A stretch of 6,408 bases of DNA. Origin: Bacteroidota bacterium (lineage in GTDB: Bacteria; Bacteroidota; Bacteroidia; NS11-12g; UBA9320). Each line of letters starts with the position of its first letter. The first letter of the stretch is position 1. This document shows positions 5,166-6,408 of this stretch, in pieces. The stretch is from assembly GCA_003485825.1 (NCBI GenBank), contig DNHN01000238.1:1-6408 (forward strand), given 5' to 3'. Under the pieces are notes generated by a model. It saw only the letters and a list, made by a program, of their open reading frames with translations. It was not told the DNA's origin and did not search any database. The position numbers and the translations under genes are program-made.

Positions 5166-5896
5166 CAACAGGCACAGCAATAGCAATAGCAGCGGGAGCA
5201 GCCGCAGCTGGCGGTGCTGCTAAGGGTATCATAGGTGCTTCTAGAGCTTCCAAAGCAAAAAGAGCGATGGATAGTTTTAAAAGACAAGAATTAGAAAACG
5301 TAACTTCAGGCCTTAGAGTCTCCACATTGGGAGCTCAACTTCAAACTCAAGAGGCTCAAAGAAGATTTGCCACATCTGTGGATGCGTTGAGGTCTGGTGG
5401 AGTAAGAGGGCTTGTTGGTGGCTTAGGCCAAATAAACCAACAACAATCACAGGTACAAGCTCAGATAGCGGCGGACTTAGATAGGCAACAAATGGGAATA
5501 GAGCAAATGAGAGCTACAGACCAAGCGAACATAAGAGCAATGCAAGAGCAGAGAGAGTCTTTCGATTTCAACATGTTGGCCGGGCAAAGAGCAGCTGGGC
5601 AACAGGCGTTATTTTCAGGCATAGGTGATGTTGCTGGAGCCATTGGGTTCGCTGCTATGAATATGCCAGGGGCAGAAGGAGCGTCTGCAGCATCAGGTAT
5701 GTTTAAACAACCAGAACTAACAAACAAAATAAAGGTGACTGGCATGCCAAACATGCCATTTGGAGCAGGTTCTTCTAGTGTTAAGTCTTATCCTACAGTT
5801 TCTCCATTACCTCCAATGAATCCTATAGCTAATCCTTACACTCCTGATTACTTAAGTGATTTAGGCTATAACAAAAACATGAAAACAACTATCTAG
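5156..5896 (+). CDS. Putative internal virion (ejection) protein, T7 gp14-like
   Basis: The product has 246 residues. It begins with an Ala/Gly/Ile stretch (2-28) that could insert in a membrane, followed by a basic hinge (SRASKAKR, 29-36). Residues about 40-150 are Gln/Arg/Glu-rich with helix-forming composition (QLQTQEAQRR, QQSQVQAQIAADLDRQQ). A second hydrophobic patch lies at 151-170 and a Pro/Asn-rich tail follows. This layout resembles small podovirus ejection proteins that form channels across the host envelope; the match is by architecture and not by a diagnostic motif. Its start lies inside the last codons of the acetyltransferase-like gene and it ends TAG two bases before the next ATG, so the genes are likely coupled. 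It is visibly richer in G+C than the glycosyltransferases (27 of 60 from 5461). Confidence 0.6.
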   Translation: MAIATGTAIAIAAGAAAAGGAAKGIIGASRASKAKRAMDSFKRQELENVTSGLRVSTLGAQLQTQEAQRRFATSVDALRSGGVRGLVGGLGQINQQQSQVQAQIAADLDRQQMGIEQMRATDQANIRAMQEQRESFDFNMLAGQRAAGQQALFSGIGDVAGAIGFAAMNMPGAEGASAASGMFKQPELTNKIKVTGMPNMPFGAGSSSVKSYPTVSPLPPMNPIANPYTPDYLSDLGYNKNMKTTI

Positions 5897-5898
5897 AT

Positions 5899-6408
5899 AT
5901 GGCTTGGGAAGATGGATTTAAAGTAGGTTATGAGATGAACAAGGTAGAAATACCTAGCATGAATGCTAATTTAGCTCAATACCAAAAAACAATAAACATA
6001 AACAAGCAAGTAAAAGCTCAACAACAAATGGCTCAACAAAAAGCCATGGACGATTACTTATCGGCTGCCAATAAAAAAGCAGATGAAAGCTTGTTTGCTA
6101 TAAAATTTGACAACACAGGCGTGGCTGAGGCTGACGCTTCTGTAGATAAACTCATAAAAAACTTTGGAGAGATTTCCGCATACAATAATTGGAGATTAAG
6201 AAGAGGCGATATAGATGCTGACGAGCACACAAAAATACAAAGACTACTTACTGCGAATGCCACTAGATTCGCTGGTTTCTGGAATAATATAGACGATAGA
6301 AACAAAACTATAGAAGGGTATCAAGCAGAAGGAAAAGACAACAAGGTTAATGGATTTAGAAGTGAGCTTTTAGAAAACATGCTTAAGAACTTTTCTGTTT
6401 CAGCAAAG
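5899..6408 (+). CDS. Helical Gln/Lys-rich protein, probable internal virion protein, 3' partial
   Basis: The frame is open from the ATG at 5899 to the right edge, giving 170 residues with no stop. It begins MAWEDGFKVGYEMNKVEIPS, continues with a Gln/Lys/Ala helix (NKQVKAQQQMAQQKAMDDYL, about residues 35-54), and then charged helical segments with FDNTG, NNWRLRRGDIDADEH and TRFAGFWNNIDDR. No membrane segment is seen. Directly following a gp14-like gene, it is placed where podoviruses carry a larger internal virion protein (gp15-type), and the helical composition agrees. No catalytic motif such as a lytic transglycosylase site is visible in the part present. The start context GATATG has no Shine-Dalgarno sequence. 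Confidence 0.6.
   Translation, partial: MAWEDGFKVGYEMNKVEIPSMNANLAQYQKTININKQVKAQQQMAQQKAMDDYLSAANKKADESLFAIKFDNTGVAEADASVDKLIKNFGEISAYNNWRLRRGDIDADEHTKIQRLLTANATRFAGFWNNIDDRNKTIEGYQAEGKDNKVNGFRSELLENMLKNFSVSAK

Noticed and set aside
5063..5325. Two antisense frames opposite the start of the Ala-rich internal virion gene
   Set aside because: Both lie fully across well supported + strand genes, and their composition is a shadow of Ala/Ile codons.
1..6408. tRNA or other structured RNA genes
   Set aside because: No cloverleaf, T-loop GTTCGA-type motif or extended stem was seen, and nearly the whole window is covered by coding frames.

Overview
The window looks like part of the virion (late) module of a tailed phage, or an integrated copy of one, that infects a Bacteroidota (flavobacterium-like) host. 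The host inference rests on three things seen in the sequence: AT-rich DNA, start codons preceded by A/T-rich stretches with no well-spaced Shine-Dalgarno sequence, and copies of TATCTTTG (matching the Bacteroidota -7 consensus TAnnTTTG) just ahead of two genes. The phage inference rests on tightly packed, often overlapping genes all on the + strand, on Thr/Pro-rich fibre-like proteins, and on two proteins at the right end that resemble podovirus internal (ejection) proteins. No polymerase, terminase, capsid or portal gene is in view, so no named phage family can be assigned.

Layout. (1) 1-1053: the end of a large secreted- or virion-type protein made of Cys-bounded beta-rich modules joined by Thr/Ala/Pro tracts; it runs off the left edge. 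(2) 1067-1198: a 43-residue small protein. (3) 1205-3436: three consecutive glycosyltransferase-type genes, an unassigned GT-A type protein with a DCD motif, a GT2 family protein, and a GT32/capsule-synthesis-like protein; the two junctions between them overlap by 4 and 8 bases. (4) 3472-4005: a second, smaller Thr-rich protein with its own promoter-like element. (5) 4015-4743: a conserved phage virion-type protein. (6) 4764-5165: a GNAT-like acetyltransferase, again behind a TATCTTTG element that would give an almost leaderless mRNA. (7) 5156-5896 and 5899-right edge: an Ala/Gln-rich protein with a hydrophobic N-terminus, then a helical Gln-rich protein cut by the window end; both are proposed ejection-type internal virion proteins.

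Working idea. The three glycosyltransferases sit between two mucin-like, Thr-rich virion proteins. One economical reading is a self-contained virion decoration cassette: phage-encoded cytoplasmic glycosyltransferases that O-glycosylate the Thr/Ser tracts of adjacent fibre or head-decoration proteins. This is an inference from gene order and protein composition. Alternatives are modification of host surface polysaccharide or of phage DNA.
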